NCBI GenBank assembly: GCA_903813345.2
Contig: CAIIXF020000010.1
Span: 31,244,828 to 31,304,827 of the forward strand
Length of the DNA: 60,000 bases
Direction of reading: 5' to 3'
Source of the DNA: Owenia fusiformis
Lineage: Eukaryota; Annelida; Polychaeta; Sabellida; Oweniidae
Positions 32,272 to 43,125 of the stretch are shown in pieces (position 1 is the stretch's first letter; each line of letters starts with the position of its first letter). Made by a program: the position numbers and the translations under genes. Under the pieces are notes generated by a model. That model did no database searches. It saw nothing but the letters and a program-made list of their open reading frames with translations, and was not told the origin of the DNA.

Positions 32272-33290
32272 CCCCCAGGTTCGCTACACCGTCTATCACT
32301 AAATCACCAGTGTGTTTGTTATAGACAATGTCATCTTTGATCTTTACTTCATCTTGAAGTAGGCCAACTAGCTTTTGATGGTCCTTCAATTTTCGATCAG
32401 CGATCTCCTTTATAAGGTGTTTGAGCACACCTTGCGAAATACCACACTCGCTTTTTATATGAAATTGGAATAATCAAATAATGTCCTCTCACTAGTGGTG
32501 CAACTCGAATGCCAGTACTCGCCACTCACTCGTTGAACCTGTCCAAGATAGTTACTCGAGTATGTTTTTTCAAACTCGAGTAGGCATGTTTTATTATGAA
32601 GTGTTTTAAACCCCGGGAATGATGATTTTTTTGTATGCAATGAACGAAATAAAGTATCGATTCCGGAAACAAAATGAAAATATTTAAAAACAAACAAACA
32701 CAATTGTGGCATGAATAACTACATTTATTCTCACTAAATTGATACAAACTATATATAACATCAATAACATATAGAAGAAACGAAGAAATCGTATCTATTT
32801 GGTCTTCAAACAGTCGACTAGGTGAGTTTTTTATTTTTTTTAAATTTTTCCCTCATTTTTGCGAGTGGTACTCGATTACAGTGGCATTTTCACACTTTCT
32901 ACTCGAGTAGCATTTTTCTTGCGAGTTGCACCACTACCTCTCACTAGGTAATTTAATGAAACTGCTTTCCCTCATAGCAGCGTATGCCTTTGATGACTTT
33001 GATTTCATAAACAGACACCATTTAATGATTGTTGGGTGCCATCTGTATCCAGATCCTTTCCCTGCTTTAGCTATAATGTTCTTTTGTTGTTCCCAAAAGA
33101 ATTTTCTGGGTAGCTTTCTTGTACTACACTGTCCATTTCATTCATGAGAAGGTGCATGTCTTTGTTCTCATTTTCTTTTTGGATTTCACCCTCCTTCACT
33201 ATCTTTTCATTAAGTTTATTTTTCAAACTTTCCACCTGCCTTTTTAACTTTTGATTTTCCTTTTTTAGTATAGAATACTACTCCCGGAGT
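32272..33290 (-). pseudogene. P-element-like transposase fragment (THAP9 type), copy A
   Basis: Reading down from 33290: a coiled-coil segment (KKENQKLKRQVESLKNKL) and, after a frame change, RWHPTIIKWCL, SSKAYAAMRES and LPSERTL, typical of P-element/THAP9-type transposases. Beyond a hAT MITE (32493-32936) the gene resumes with FDYSNF and, after a two-base TA insertion near 32456, continues GVLKHLIKEIADRKL and GLLQDEVKIKDDIVYNKHTG, the first catalytic-domain block of that family. The rest of the RNase-H-like core is absent and no THAP domain was found. It is clearly dead; most lesions are shared with copy B. Confidence 0.75.
32493..32936. mobile_element. hAT-type MITE inside the P-element-like gene (copy A)
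   Basis: Inverted ends TAGTGGTGCAACTCG and CGAGTTGCACCACTA enclose 444 bp, flanked by the 8-bp target duplication CCTCTCAC (32485-32492 and 32937-32944). Removing the element and one CCTCTCAC restores the host frame across the junction. The same insertion is in copy B, so it predates the duplication. Confidence 0.93.
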
Positions 33291-34189
33291 AAATGAAATT
33301 ATTGGTAAACTTGACCGGGAATTAATAATTAGACTAGCACTCTATGACGTATAACTGATTAAAGGGTAGGTGTAACTAAGTGCATAAAAGTTGTGGGGAT
33401 TAAAATCAAAACCACACTCCAGGGGAATAAAGGTTAATCTACAACACACAACAACACCCAATCGCGAAATACAAATAATAGAAAACACAGTATTGATATA
33501 CAATAGTTTATTTATAATAATAATAATGTAAGCTATGATTATTAAAATGTGTTGAAAGCTATTTGATTATATAATTATAATTGCTTAAATGATTATAAGT
33601 AATTATTTACAAAGATTCAGTTGTTTCACAAACATGGATTCTGCAGTCTATGAATTAAGATGGATGGGAGGGGGTCTTAACTCCTCTTCCTATACTACTC
33701 ACAAGCCTATCTATGTAAAATCCGTATTCAGAAATGAGAATGCAACTTTCTTATGATTTACTGACGCCCTCTATAAATAAGAGCGAGCATTAAAAGTACA
33801 GGGATATGATAATTAGCCCTTCGCTAGCTTGATGGAATCGTCCCTAATTCTTAGCCTTATGTCAAGCCGCTTCAATATAAAACGGCTGAGATAATATTCG
33901 CCTAGAGCAAATTCCTTACAAGAGCATAAATAACCTATCCTAAAACTTGCTTCGCATATGACAGAACAACAATTGATTTCACGCTTAGCCCTTGCATATA
34001 ATGTCAACGTGACCGTTCGGAAATACACTATTCGAACTAATTCCCCGGGAATTATATTCCCGAGCGTAAATCAAATATATAAAATAAACCAAAATTATGT
34101 TTGGACACTTTACTTCGCCTTAATAGTTACAGACGCAAATATAAACAAGAACACAAATGTGTACAAAATGTCCCCACCAAGTGGTGATC
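33291..34189. other. Duplicated non-coding DNA
   Basis: There is no supported gene. It contains ATA/ATT-rich simple sequence near 33510-33610 and is almost identical to 58205-59100. Confidence 0.45.
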
Positions 34190-34314
34190 CCGTCAAATGG
34201 TTATCCCGTCAAATGGTTATCCTGAAAATGAGTAGACAATTAGACTTTATCAACACAATTTGAGGACGGAAAATCCAAAGTGGCCACCTTAAAATTTACC
34301 CAGAATGCCAAAAA

Positions 34315-35027
34315 GGACGATTCTCGGTTTGGAGAACGAAGTTCATCAATCTAAATGAGCATTATCCCTGCTTCGGACAAATTTGATTTTTTACATAATA
34401 TAGATTTGAATGTCTTCTTTTGATTAGTCATAATTTAATTTGGGTAATATTTCTAGATCTTTCGCAAAACAAATATTAGCGCAGTACACTGATGAACTTC
34501 TTTCCCCGAATCGAGACTTGTATTTTATTGAATCGGTCTAATTGAGCGTTATCTAGTGGTGTCAATTAACCGCTTGAGCATTAACCGGTTAACCGGGGGT
34601 TTTTACCGGTTAAAGTCGGTTAACCGGCGGGAAATTTGAACTTATAATTTCAAATGAAATCTTCATCTTCGATCTTGAAAGTTGAAAAAATTGGAAAAAT
34701 GATATATCGGCGTTTATTTTTTACGTTCGTCAAGCAAACGGATTAGCATGCAAAATAAGCGCGGGAAATAACAGAATTATACACGGTCAACTAACCGCCC
34801 ATAGAAACTCAGACCGGTCAAGGCATTATCGGCGGTTAACCGGTTAACCGGTTAATACTTGACACCTCTAGCGTTATCCCTGCTTCAGACCAATTTGTTA
34901 TTTTTACATCTTGTAGATTTAAATGTCCTCTTTTGAATATTCATAGTTTAATTTGGGTAATATTTCTATATTTTTCATGAAAAAAATTATTAGCCCGGGA
35001 GACTGTTCTCCAAACCGAGAATCGTCC
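34315..35027. mobile_element. 713-bp element with 23-bp perfect inverted ends, only in copy A
   Basis: The first 20 bases GGACGATTCTCGGTTTGGAG are repeated in perfect inversion at the other end (23 bp in total, 34315-34337 and 35005-35027). Copy B shows the site without it, reading CCAAAAATTTAGTC across the junction. Internally, a roughly 150-bp block around GAGCATTATCCCTGCTTC recurs directly around GCGTTATCCCTGCTTC, and the second block is interrupted by a nested hAT MITE. There is no coding capacity. Confidence 0.92.
34554..34870. mobile_element. hAT-type MITE nested in the 713-bp element
   Basis: The ends TAGTGGTGTCAA and TTGACACCTCTA are inverted with one mismatch and flanked by the perfect 8-bp target duplication GCGTTATC (34546-34553 and 34871-34878). 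The subterminal region is rich in palindromic TTAACCGGTTAACCGG. Confidence 0.93.
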
Positions 35028-35668
35028 TTTAGTCAGTTCTAGATTTTCATACTAAGAACCACCCCTGAAAATTTGAAATTGATCCGTCACACAGTTAACC
35101 AGAAAAAATGTAAACAAGACTTTACAGACAAGATTTCAGGATGGAAAATTCAAAATGGCTGCCTTTACATTTACGCAGAATGCAAAAAAACTAATCAGAT
35201 GTAGATTTTTATACAAAGAATTATCCCTGAAAATTTGAAATTGATCTATCAAACCTTTCACCTGAAAACGGGTAGACAAGACTTTACAGACAAGATTTTA
35301 GGACAGAAAATCCAAAATGGCTGCCTAAACATTTACGCAGAATGCAAAAAACTAATCAATTCTAGATTTTCATACTAAGAATCATTCCTGAAAATTTGAA
35401 ATTGATCTACCAAACAGTTCACCTGAAAACGAGTAGACAAGACTTTACAGACAAGATTTTAGGACGGAAAATCCTAAATGGCTGCCTTGACATTTACCCA
35501 AAATGCCAAAAAACTAATGAGATCTATATTTTTATACTAAGAATCATCCCTGAAAATTTGAAATTGATCCACCAAACGGTTCACCTGAAAACGCGCAGAC
35601 AAGACTTCACAGACAAGATTTTAGGACCGAAAAATCCAAAATGGCCGACAATAAAAAAGTGCTTATGA

Positions 35669-36867
35669 GTTTTTGCTGATTTCTTTTTACAAAATTATCA
35701 CATATAACTACTGTTAACAATAAAGAAGACTTTTGCAACAAAGTACATCTGAAATTATATATAAAGCTACTAAATAGTTAAAGTATGAAAACTCAAAAAC
35801 ACCATTCAATATGATACAAAGTATTATCGCGCGCTAACTAAGACATTCAAAATGGCTGACATGACTGAGCCAGCAGGTCCAAAACCTAATCAGATCTAGA
35901 ATGAAGTGAGCTGAACAAGATATTAAAGATTTAAAAGCAACTGTGAAGCAGTTTTTCTTAAAGTTTGCAGACAAGGATTTTAGCATTTGACTTCAAAATG
36001 GCCGACAGGAAGTAGGTTTCGAGTTAAATTTTTTTTATCCACATCTATAGGCACTCATAAGTTATCCCTGAAAATTTGAAGGTGATATCTGTAGCGGTTG
36101 TGGAGAAAACATCCTGACGTATGGACGGACGGATTGACGGACGGATTGACAGACAGACAGTCGGATGCGCCTAGGCCGACAATATGGCCCCACACTATGT
36201 GGTGGGGACATAATAAACAGGGACTCTTGCATCTTATTAAGATAAATGCGTGTTCAGCTAACAAAAACAAATGCTTCTCGCATTCCGTAGGCGGCTGTGA
36301 AATTGGATAATTCAGGTCACCAAGCAGATGTGCGAATTGTATTTTGGTTATGTCAATGTAAAATCACAGAAAACTTGCAATAAAAGTGTTCAAAACTAAC
36401 GATTACAATATTATGGAACTATCAATCGATCTCTAATGCACAATGAATCATGGGAAATAAGGGAGGTTAACTACTTGGCTTCTTACTTTGGTGGCAAAGA
36501 TCAAACTGCGCTAAAGTTATGAACACTGGTTTGGAATTATTCTCTACTATTTTTCACGGTCTTCTATCGTTCTAAACAATATATGATCGAACTAAATAGA
36601 CAATAGAATACTTCTTTTCCAAAATCACCGACCAGCTAAATAATTGTTAAATTAAACCGAGCGTTGACTTTTTAGAATGACAATTTGATGTTTTCTTGCT
36701 ATTTCTCTCTTGTTCTTCTCAGTCCTTATCAGCCTAATTGATACACGACTGACTCAACGGACAATAGAAGTCCCAAGAAACAAACCAAAGCGGCTCAGAA
36801 TTCAATTTACCCGCTAAATTGTAATGATAGAAATATTCCTCGCTATTTCTCTCTCCCGCTTCTTTAT
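35669..36867. other. Repeat-derived intergenic DNA with a GACGGACGGAT microsatellite
   Basis: I see no gene. Single diverged relatives of the 162-bp unit occur to about 36110. At 36121-36161 the motif GACGGACGGATT repeats, followed by GACAGACAGACAG. From about 36530 a degenerate repeat with CTATTTCTCTC and TCGTTCTAAACAAT begins; it reappears in the same orientation at 42530-42900. Confidence 0.55.
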
Positions 36868-37015
36868 AGGCCTGCAAAGATCCAGAAAATTTTAGAAACT
36901 TAATGCACGAAATGGTACACGGCTCATAATACACCATTTTAAAGCTGTTGACTTTGGGATTTCAGAAATGAACTTTTTAAAAAAATGCATCCCCCGTTTT
37001 TTTTTAAATCAGCTC

Positions 37016-37029
37016 GTTTCCATGGCAAC
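37016..37029 (+). promoter_or_regulatory. RFX X-box-like motif in the left arm
   Basis: GTTTCCATGGCAAC is one base from the palindromic X-box GTTGCCATGGCAAC bound by RFX proteins. Its position in the arm is shared with the site at 42283. Confidence 0.45.
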
Positions 37030-37230
37030 TAAATTTTATTTCTGTTAACATGGTCTATTTCTGTTATCAAGTATATCTTTGGCATTTTTTATCCGATTTT
37101 GATGATATTACCACCAAATGAAACATTAGGGAACAAGGATTGTGATTCTGTTATGATTATGCAAATTAGCTAATTTGCATATATATTGTGACGTCATAAC
37201 CACAGTTTTAGACTAATTTCGACCAGTGTT

Positions 37231-38451
37231 TTAAATTATATACTACACAAACTACTCTTTATAATTGAAACATTTGTATAAAATTATATTATATCATTTT
37301 ATTACAGTTATTTCTTATTTTAGCATTGTAATGGTATACAACTTTAGATAATTTAACATAAAATAATACAATCAATGGTATTCTCCTGATGTATGTTTAC
37401 AATCCTAAGTATCAATAACAATATTCTTAATATAACAATATCAGGAAGGTGACGTTAAAAATACTTTTTCATGTATCTTTTTGATCTGTATAAGGATTTT
37501 TACAATTTTAGTACCAAATGAAAGAACTTATTTCAATGATAATACAAATTCGTGCAAAGTAACTTATTCCTGAAAAACAGCTTGTTTCCATGGCAACCAG
37601 TCTGACTTATTATAAATCAGCTTGCCTTTAAATACCATTTTGATTGTCACATAGCCGTTTCTTAATCGATTTTCATAATTCATATACCAAATAAATAGTA
37701 TTAAGATGCTTTTTTATACTATTTGTAATTTATGCAAATAAGCTCATTTGCATGTTTGTTTGCGAAGAAATGCTTCGTTTAGCAAAGTTTTAAGAAGTAA
37801 ACTGTTCATACTGTGCATGCTTTCTGCCAATGTTTCCTTTACATTTCAATGTAGCGTGATATACTCATAAAACTCCATGGCGTACTCTCAAAATTTAGAG
37901 AATAGTTGATTTTTATATTTACCCGCCCCACATTTTAAAAATACTGGATATTCTGAATACAAATGACTTTTGTTTCCAAGAAGCACCTATTTTAAAAACG
38001 GGTCTGGTAATTAAATATTGGATAAAAATGGCCAATTATAAAACTATTTTTTCATGGGGGGATCCCCAATCCCCTCACTTGTGGTGTACACTCACGAAAT
38101 ACCCATGCTACGCCACTGCATTTAATATTAATGAGTGTATAACATCATCATATGCAAATTCAAAGTACAGTTTATCATACCATCATATATCATTCTGAAA
38201 TACTAGGGTCAGAACATTAAGTCATATAGTTGACTTAGTCAATCGTCAATCATTTAATTAATCCTCCAGTCCACGTTACATTCATTCTCGTCTCTTCAGA
38301 AGCGTTGCAGTAGACATAGTATTAGTAGAAGTTGTTCATCTTCCATCTTTCACCTGTAAAATAACAGTGATTATTAGATTGAATGATTTCATCATTTACA
38401 GGTTCTTGTATTATATACGCTTTACATTTTATCGTTGTTAATTGGTGTTCT
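37231..38451. other. Non-coding interior of the long-inverted-repeat element
   Basis: There is no gene. It includes the second arm-like block (37570-37760) and, at about 38100-38118, CCCATGCTACGCCACTG, which looks like one end of a hAT-type element without a visible partner. Confidence 0.4.
37584..37597 (+). promoter_or_regulatory. RFX X-box-like motif in the second left arm copy
   Basis: GTTTCCATGGCAAC recurs exactly as at 37016 within the duplicated arm segment. Confidence 0.45.
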
Positions 38452-41022
38452 TCATTTGTATAATGACATGTATAAATGTAGACATGCTATTCTAAGATTT
38501 ATAATTATAATTATTGTACTCTGAATAATTACCTCAGAAGTAGTTGATTCGCTAGTGTTGCTACAGTTGTCCTGGTCACATCCGCAAAGCTCTATGCAGT
38601 CGAGCCTATTCTTCACGCAGGAACAAGAGTTCTGTAGACATCCTCTTTTTGTTAGACATGTACAGAAAAAGTCTTTAAGAAACTCCACTGCAAGTTGACC
38701 TTCGTTGTAGATAGGTATTGGGACCCCGTCCATTTTCCATCCATTTTCATATAGCGAACCGTTGTCAGGGTAGGCTAGGTGGCAAGTTGTCCACAACATT
38801 ACTTGCCAATAGACTCGTTTGATGTGTTGTAAGAATGCATCTTCACCTGGGGGTAGGCGTGATAGTGGTAGATTTGTTGTAGACATTGTACTTCTCAATT
38901 CGTTAAGATCACCAGTCGTGTCATTCTTTGAATACATTCTAATGATAAGCTTTCTCGCTGACTCTATTCCTCTCTTAAAATCTTTTCTTCCTAAATGATC
39001 CAGGTACTCAAACATTTTTGGTTCTCCTTTCAATAGTTTAAGGGCCTTCCTCTTACCCTGTCCAAACATTGCTGATGTTGAGTCACATCCCGTGAGAGCA
39101 TGAAGACTCAGGAGTGACTTTCGTATATCCTTTGAAAGGGAATTTGCTATGTCATGTACTGGAATATATCTTCTTTGGTCCACAGATTGGGATTTGACTC
39201 CTGTTTCAATGAAGACTTCAGATATATTTGTGTAGATATCCATGTAGTATAATGCTAACACAAGAATATCAGTATCTGATGCTTTTATTATAGCTCTACT
39301 TGGTTGGCTGAGTTGGGCATCTATCTGGAGGAGATTATATATGATTTTGATGTCTGCTTCTTCATGATTACTGTACAAACTCTCCTCATCGTGCACGCCT
39401 TCAGCATCTACAGACTTGACCATTTCACCATTTGTGAATCCTCCAGCCAGGTATAGCTTCACATTTGACGGTGTATCATTCCAGTGATTGTAGATGTAAT
39501 TGCTGAGGAATTGGATGAATTTAGTTTTATCTAGAGCATTTCTGAGAAACTTGTGCCACTGTGGCACTTGTCTCCCGCCACGAACTTCATACTCCATTGT
39601 TCCATCTCCTTGTCTCTGTAGTCTTTCCATTGCTTTTGCCGAATCCAACACATCATACCTGTCAAACACCTCAATAAAAATGCAGGCATGATGTTTAGCT
39701 GCCTGTATTTTCATTGTCTCAAGGTATTTGATGGCGATGTCATTGAATGTCATCAGTGTTGTTGGTTGAATTGCGTTGATTATGAACATTGCATCTCGTA
39801 CATATACTGTTGTGTTATCTGAACTGGGTACACTAGTAAGTTTGGCAGTTTCACTTTCGAGTGCATGCATCAGTTCTATTTTATTTGTCTTTCGGAATGA
39901 ACCATCTTCATGGAATATGGAAATGGGGACATTTCCAACAGGGTGACTCATGACATCCTTTATATTGACATCAGGTCTTGCAGATGAAATGGAGAGTGCT
40001 CTCATAAAAATAAGTTCTGGTGGAATGTTTGCTTTTTTAGAAACATTCCTACTTTGGATGGTCGTAGGCTTCACCAACTCCGTAAACGTATTCAGTGTGG
40101 TGCGTATAGGCAGATAAAAGTTGTCGCTGTTATCTATGACCTTAGACACGAATTGGCTTGCCTGTTGATGTGGCATGAAGATCGGTTGAAATATTTACAA
40201 GGGTACTGTTTCTGAGATTGTCTGTTTCAAAAGGATTAGCCATTTTTTCTTGACTTGTGCTATCATCTTCTGGACATCATTTTCATCTCGCAATCGTTCT
40301 GTTGTACTATGCTGGTGGTGTTTCCTATTTGTTGTATCTGTGGCGATTTGATCGAGTGATTCTGCATATTCACCTAATATCTGGCGGGTTAGCAATGACA
40401 ACAATACATGGGAGGTCGTTAGAGCTTGCACTGTGTTCTTCAGGACCCGATGCTTCTGTAGGTTTTAACATCAGTTTCAAGAGGGTAAGAAGCTCATCTG
40501 GTAAATCATGAGCACACTTCTCTGGGCATGTGAGATGGGGTTGAGGGTATGAACGAGTGCTCTTTTTGTATGATTTAATAGAAGTTTGGATTATAGCACC
40601 TGCTTGTTGTAGTATTGTGTTGGGGTTTGGAGCGTTCGCCATGTCCAAGATATCCAGGGCATCATCATTTTGTTGAGACTCGTTCATTTCACTTGTGATA
40701 GTTTCTTCTAGACTTTTGTCTGCTGAATAGATGATATTGGACTTCCATGACCCCTCTGCCTTATCACTCTAATTCGTTGGCCATAGTGACTCTCCAACCT
40801 CCGCATCAATGCGTAGTTTGGATATCTTGCAATCCTAGAATCAAGTAGACTGTTGTAGATCTCAATTAACTCGGATAAGTAATAGGACTTCTTCTCAATG
40901 AACAGATCATGATCTATTAGCTTGAGAAGTCTCAAAAAGACGTTGTTATGCGTGTTCGATTCCTCAGTTTTGTTTACTTGAGTGTCCCCAGTTCCCTCTT
41001 CAGGCTTGGTTAATTTCATTGC
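38452..41022 (-). pseudogene. PIN/FEN-like nuclease with Cys-rich tail, frameshifted
   Basis: The largest frame (40176-38452) has HEEAD (271-275), SDTDILVLAL (300-309) and LTGCDSTSAMFG (361-372), the acidic pockets and helix-hairpin of a PIN/FEN-like domain seen in many uncharacterised invertebrate proteins. A tail around 507-540 holds eleven cysteines like a CXC/tesmin region. The same frame continues upstream past one TAA (40197-40195) to 40431. Two further frames (40687-40370 and 41022-40708) carry its N-terminal part, for example YPNYALMRRLESHYG. It therefore has one stop and about two frameshifts. A GTAATT donor near 38534 may end the exon. It sits inside a long-inverted-repeat element and may be element-encoded. 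Nuclease function is inferred from fold only. Confidence 0.65.
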
Positions 41023-41166
41023 GTCCAATTTGAACAAAAAATGATAAAAAGCACATCTTTTTCAAACTTAAAAGAAATAAACGTGGGTGCCAGCATTAAT
41101 TGTTTTAATGCTTAGTTTACATTGTTACATATTTCCTTGCATATTTGAAAAATATAAAATGAAAAC

Positions 41167-41868
41167 TGATGTGATCAAAGTCTATGACACAGGTCAATGA
41201 TGAAAGACAATACCCACAGAAGAGATTTGATGAGAGAAGAGGAAGAAGCTAAGACTAAGAGGCCTGCAAAACGTTTCACATTGCACTGGGATAATGCTCC
41301 GTCTCACAATGCTATTCTCACGGTACAAACCATTGAAGCACTGGGTTTCCCACTGTTAGGTCATGTTCTATATACTCATCTGACTTGTCTCCATATGATT
41401 TTACCTTCATGGTGAGCTGAAGAGGGGGGTGAAGAAGTTTCTCATGGGAAGACTTGAAGTCAGCTATCTTGAAAATTTGCAAGCTCTGGGAAAATGGGTT
41501 TAAAAGGTGTTTAAAGACAAAGAATGGAGTAGAAGACATGAACTATATGTTAAAAACAAAGGACATTAAGTAGTGGTTATGAAGTATAAAATAAGAATAT
41601 GATATGCCATTTCAATTGTGATTTGAAATATATTATCAAAAGTGCTTCGACTGAAAATTTAGTCTTTTGAAAGTTGCCCCGGGTCTTCATGTTTTCTGTT
41701 GCTATGGCAACTATAACTTCCACCAATCACATCATTCTGATCTGTAACTTGATATATCAATTCAATAATGTTTGAACATTATTCTGTGACAATTTTATGA
41801 GGATTGGGTAAAATCTGAAGAAATGCCAGATACTTTTACCTTATTTATTGATCACCCTGTATATATCA
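41167..41868 (+). pseudogene. Mariner-family transposase remnant, 3' half
   Basis: The frame at 41197-41415 reads RFTLHWDNAPSHNA and EALGFPLLGH, the second catalytic aspartate block of mariner transposases. After a one-base shift YSSDLSPYDFTF corresponds to the YSPDLAP-DFFLF block, and after another LKRGVKKFLMG and a KCL-like end follow. CACCCTGTATA at 41854-41864 resembles a mariner terminal repeat. The 5' half is missing. The remnant is nested within the 5.6-kb element. Confidence 0.8.
41698..41711 (+). promoter_or_regulatory. RFX X-box-like motif outside the arms
   Basis: GTTGCTATGGCAAC is one base from GTTGCCATGGCAAC and lies between the mariner remnant and the right arm. Confidence 0.4.
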
Positions 41869-42282
41869 CGGACATGTCGTAAAATCTATATACCTCAATC
41901 CTCATCATACCAGTATAATATACAACAGTACAATAGTACATTAGTACAATAGGCCCTACAGAACAGAAATATATAGTGTTTTGAAGCTTTTTTAATCTCT
42001 TAATGTTCAGTTATACAATACATATTTGATAATTGGTAAAATACCCGTTATAACATGATTTGTATATTAAGAAGGCGCTTATACCCACGTTTTTCGTATT
42101 AAAACAAAGAGTTATGACGTCACAATAAATATGCAAATTGGCTAATTTGCATAAAATACAAGTTTTCTCAATAAGCATCCAAATGCCGATCATATGGTAT
42201 AAAAATCATAAAAATCGGTAAAGGTATGGCTGAACAATGGCCAATTAAGTATTTTAAGACAAATTTATAATAAATCAAAATG

Positions 42283-42296
42283 GTTGCCATGGAAAC
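42283..42296 (-). promoter_or_regulatory. RFX X-box-like motif in the right arm
   Basis: The plus strand reads GTTGCCATGGAAAC, the inverted counterpart of the left-arm motif, so it is kept in all three arm copies. Confidence 0.45.
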
Positions 42297-42459
42297 AAGC
42301 TGATTTTGAAAAAACGGGGGGATAATTTTTTTTAAAAATATCATTTCTGAAATCCCAAGGTCAACAGCTTTAAAATGGTGTATTATGAGCCGTGTACCAT
42401 TTTGTGCATTAAACAACCCCTTTTTAACACATATTTTGGGATATTTGCAGGCCTATTAA

Positions 42460-43020
42460 TCTCTATCGGCCCAAACGATCTAGATTCTAATTAAGCAGGA
42501 CCCAGAAATACTATGAAGAAATGGATCTATAGAATTATTCCTTCAATTAATATTTTCTCGCTATGTCTCTTCCGTTCTTTTCAACTCCTCTAATCGTTCT
42601 AAACAATCTACGATTGAACTAACGGGCTAGAAATCTCCAAGAAACAAATCAATCAGAAATAATGCTTAAATTTTGCCCCAAAATTTATATTCCTCGTTAT
42701 TTCTCTCCTGCCTCTTTAAGACTCTAATCGTTCCCCACGATCTATGTCCGAACTAACTAGGCCTCAGAAAAACACCCAAGAAATACAAATTAAATAAAAT
42801 AATATTTCTCTATTCCAATTCTTTCAAATCTAATCGCTTCCAGCGATCTTTATCCAAACCAACTGGACTGCAGAAATCTTGTTCGGTAAAAATGTCTAAA
42901 AGTTTCCTAATTAAAAATGTAAAAGTTCCTCAATTATTCTCAATTGCTTATTTGTTTAAACTTCTGTGCTCTCAATTATCAGCAACCTAAGTTTCTACCA
43001 AATAATAAATTTTAACTTAC
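42460..43020. repeat. Degenerate tandem repeat flanking the 5.6-kb element
   Basis: Three or four imperfect units of about 110-130 bp share TCGCTATGTCTCT, CTAATCGTTCTAAACAATCT, GAACTAAC and CCAAGAAACAAAT. The same family in the same orientation stands at 36530-36867 on the other side. No gene is seen. Confidence 0.6.
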
Positions 43021-43125
43021 GAACATCTTTGACATGGACATCGAACATGTAGACGGCGTAGCCGCTGTACAGGTTCTCTTCATGATGAGTGAAGTTGTTA
43101 CGTCAGCAGTTGTCACACGGCTCAT
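43021..43125 (-). CDS. Possible first coding exon, unrecognised
   Basis: ATG at 43125 opens 35 codons (MSRVTTADVTTSL and onward, Ser/Thr/Met-rich) that end exactly at a GTAAGT donor at 43020. TATTTAA lies a few bases upstream, too close for a TATA box. No following exon could be matched, so this may be chance. Confidence 0.25.

Larger units (their letters stand above)
20559..35637. repeat. Segmental duplication, copy A
   Basis: From ATTCTTCCTC at 20559 the sequence matches 48063 onward in direct orientation. Only a few differences per hundred bases are seen in the blocks I compared, and colinearity continues to 35637, where copy B reaches the window end. Offsets change stepwise with indels: A-only segments at 20869-21660, 21965-24098, 32034-32271 and 34315-35027, and B-only segments near 49110-49148, 54811-55228 and 56386-56635. 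The left border adjoins the truncated gag. The right border is not visible. Two sequenced haplotypes joined in one scaffold are an alternative to a true duplication. Confidence 0.93.
34190..35668. repeat. 162-bp tandem repeat, five units in copy A
   Basis: AGGACGGAAAATCC-type landmarks occur at 34264, 35138, 35300, 35461 and 35623. After subtracting the 713-bp insert the spacing is 161-162. Each unit contains ATGGCTGCC, TCCCTGAAAATTTGAAATTGA and GACAAGACTTTACAGACAAG. Related single copies continue to about 36200. Confidence 0.9.
36868..42459. mobile_element. 5.6-kb element with long imperfect inverted repeats
   Basis: Left arm 36868-37230 and right arm 42040-42459 are imperfect inverted copies. 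Both begin GGCCTGCAAA and share TGGTACACGGCTCATAATAC, AAGCTGTTGAC, GTTTCCATGGCAAC and, further in, TAATTTGCAT and TATTGTGACGTCATAAC. The left side has a second, direct partial copy of the arm at about 37570-37760. Inside are a PIN-like pseudogene (minus) and a mariner remnant (plus). Both flanks carry the same TCGCTATTTCTCTC-type repeat. The target duplication is unclear. I do not recognise the family; a foldback-like transposon is the best description. Confidence 0.65.

Noticed and set aside
38100-38118. CCCATGCTACGCCACTG as the end of a hAT MITE
   Set aside because: A matching opposite end was not found, so no element could be delimited.
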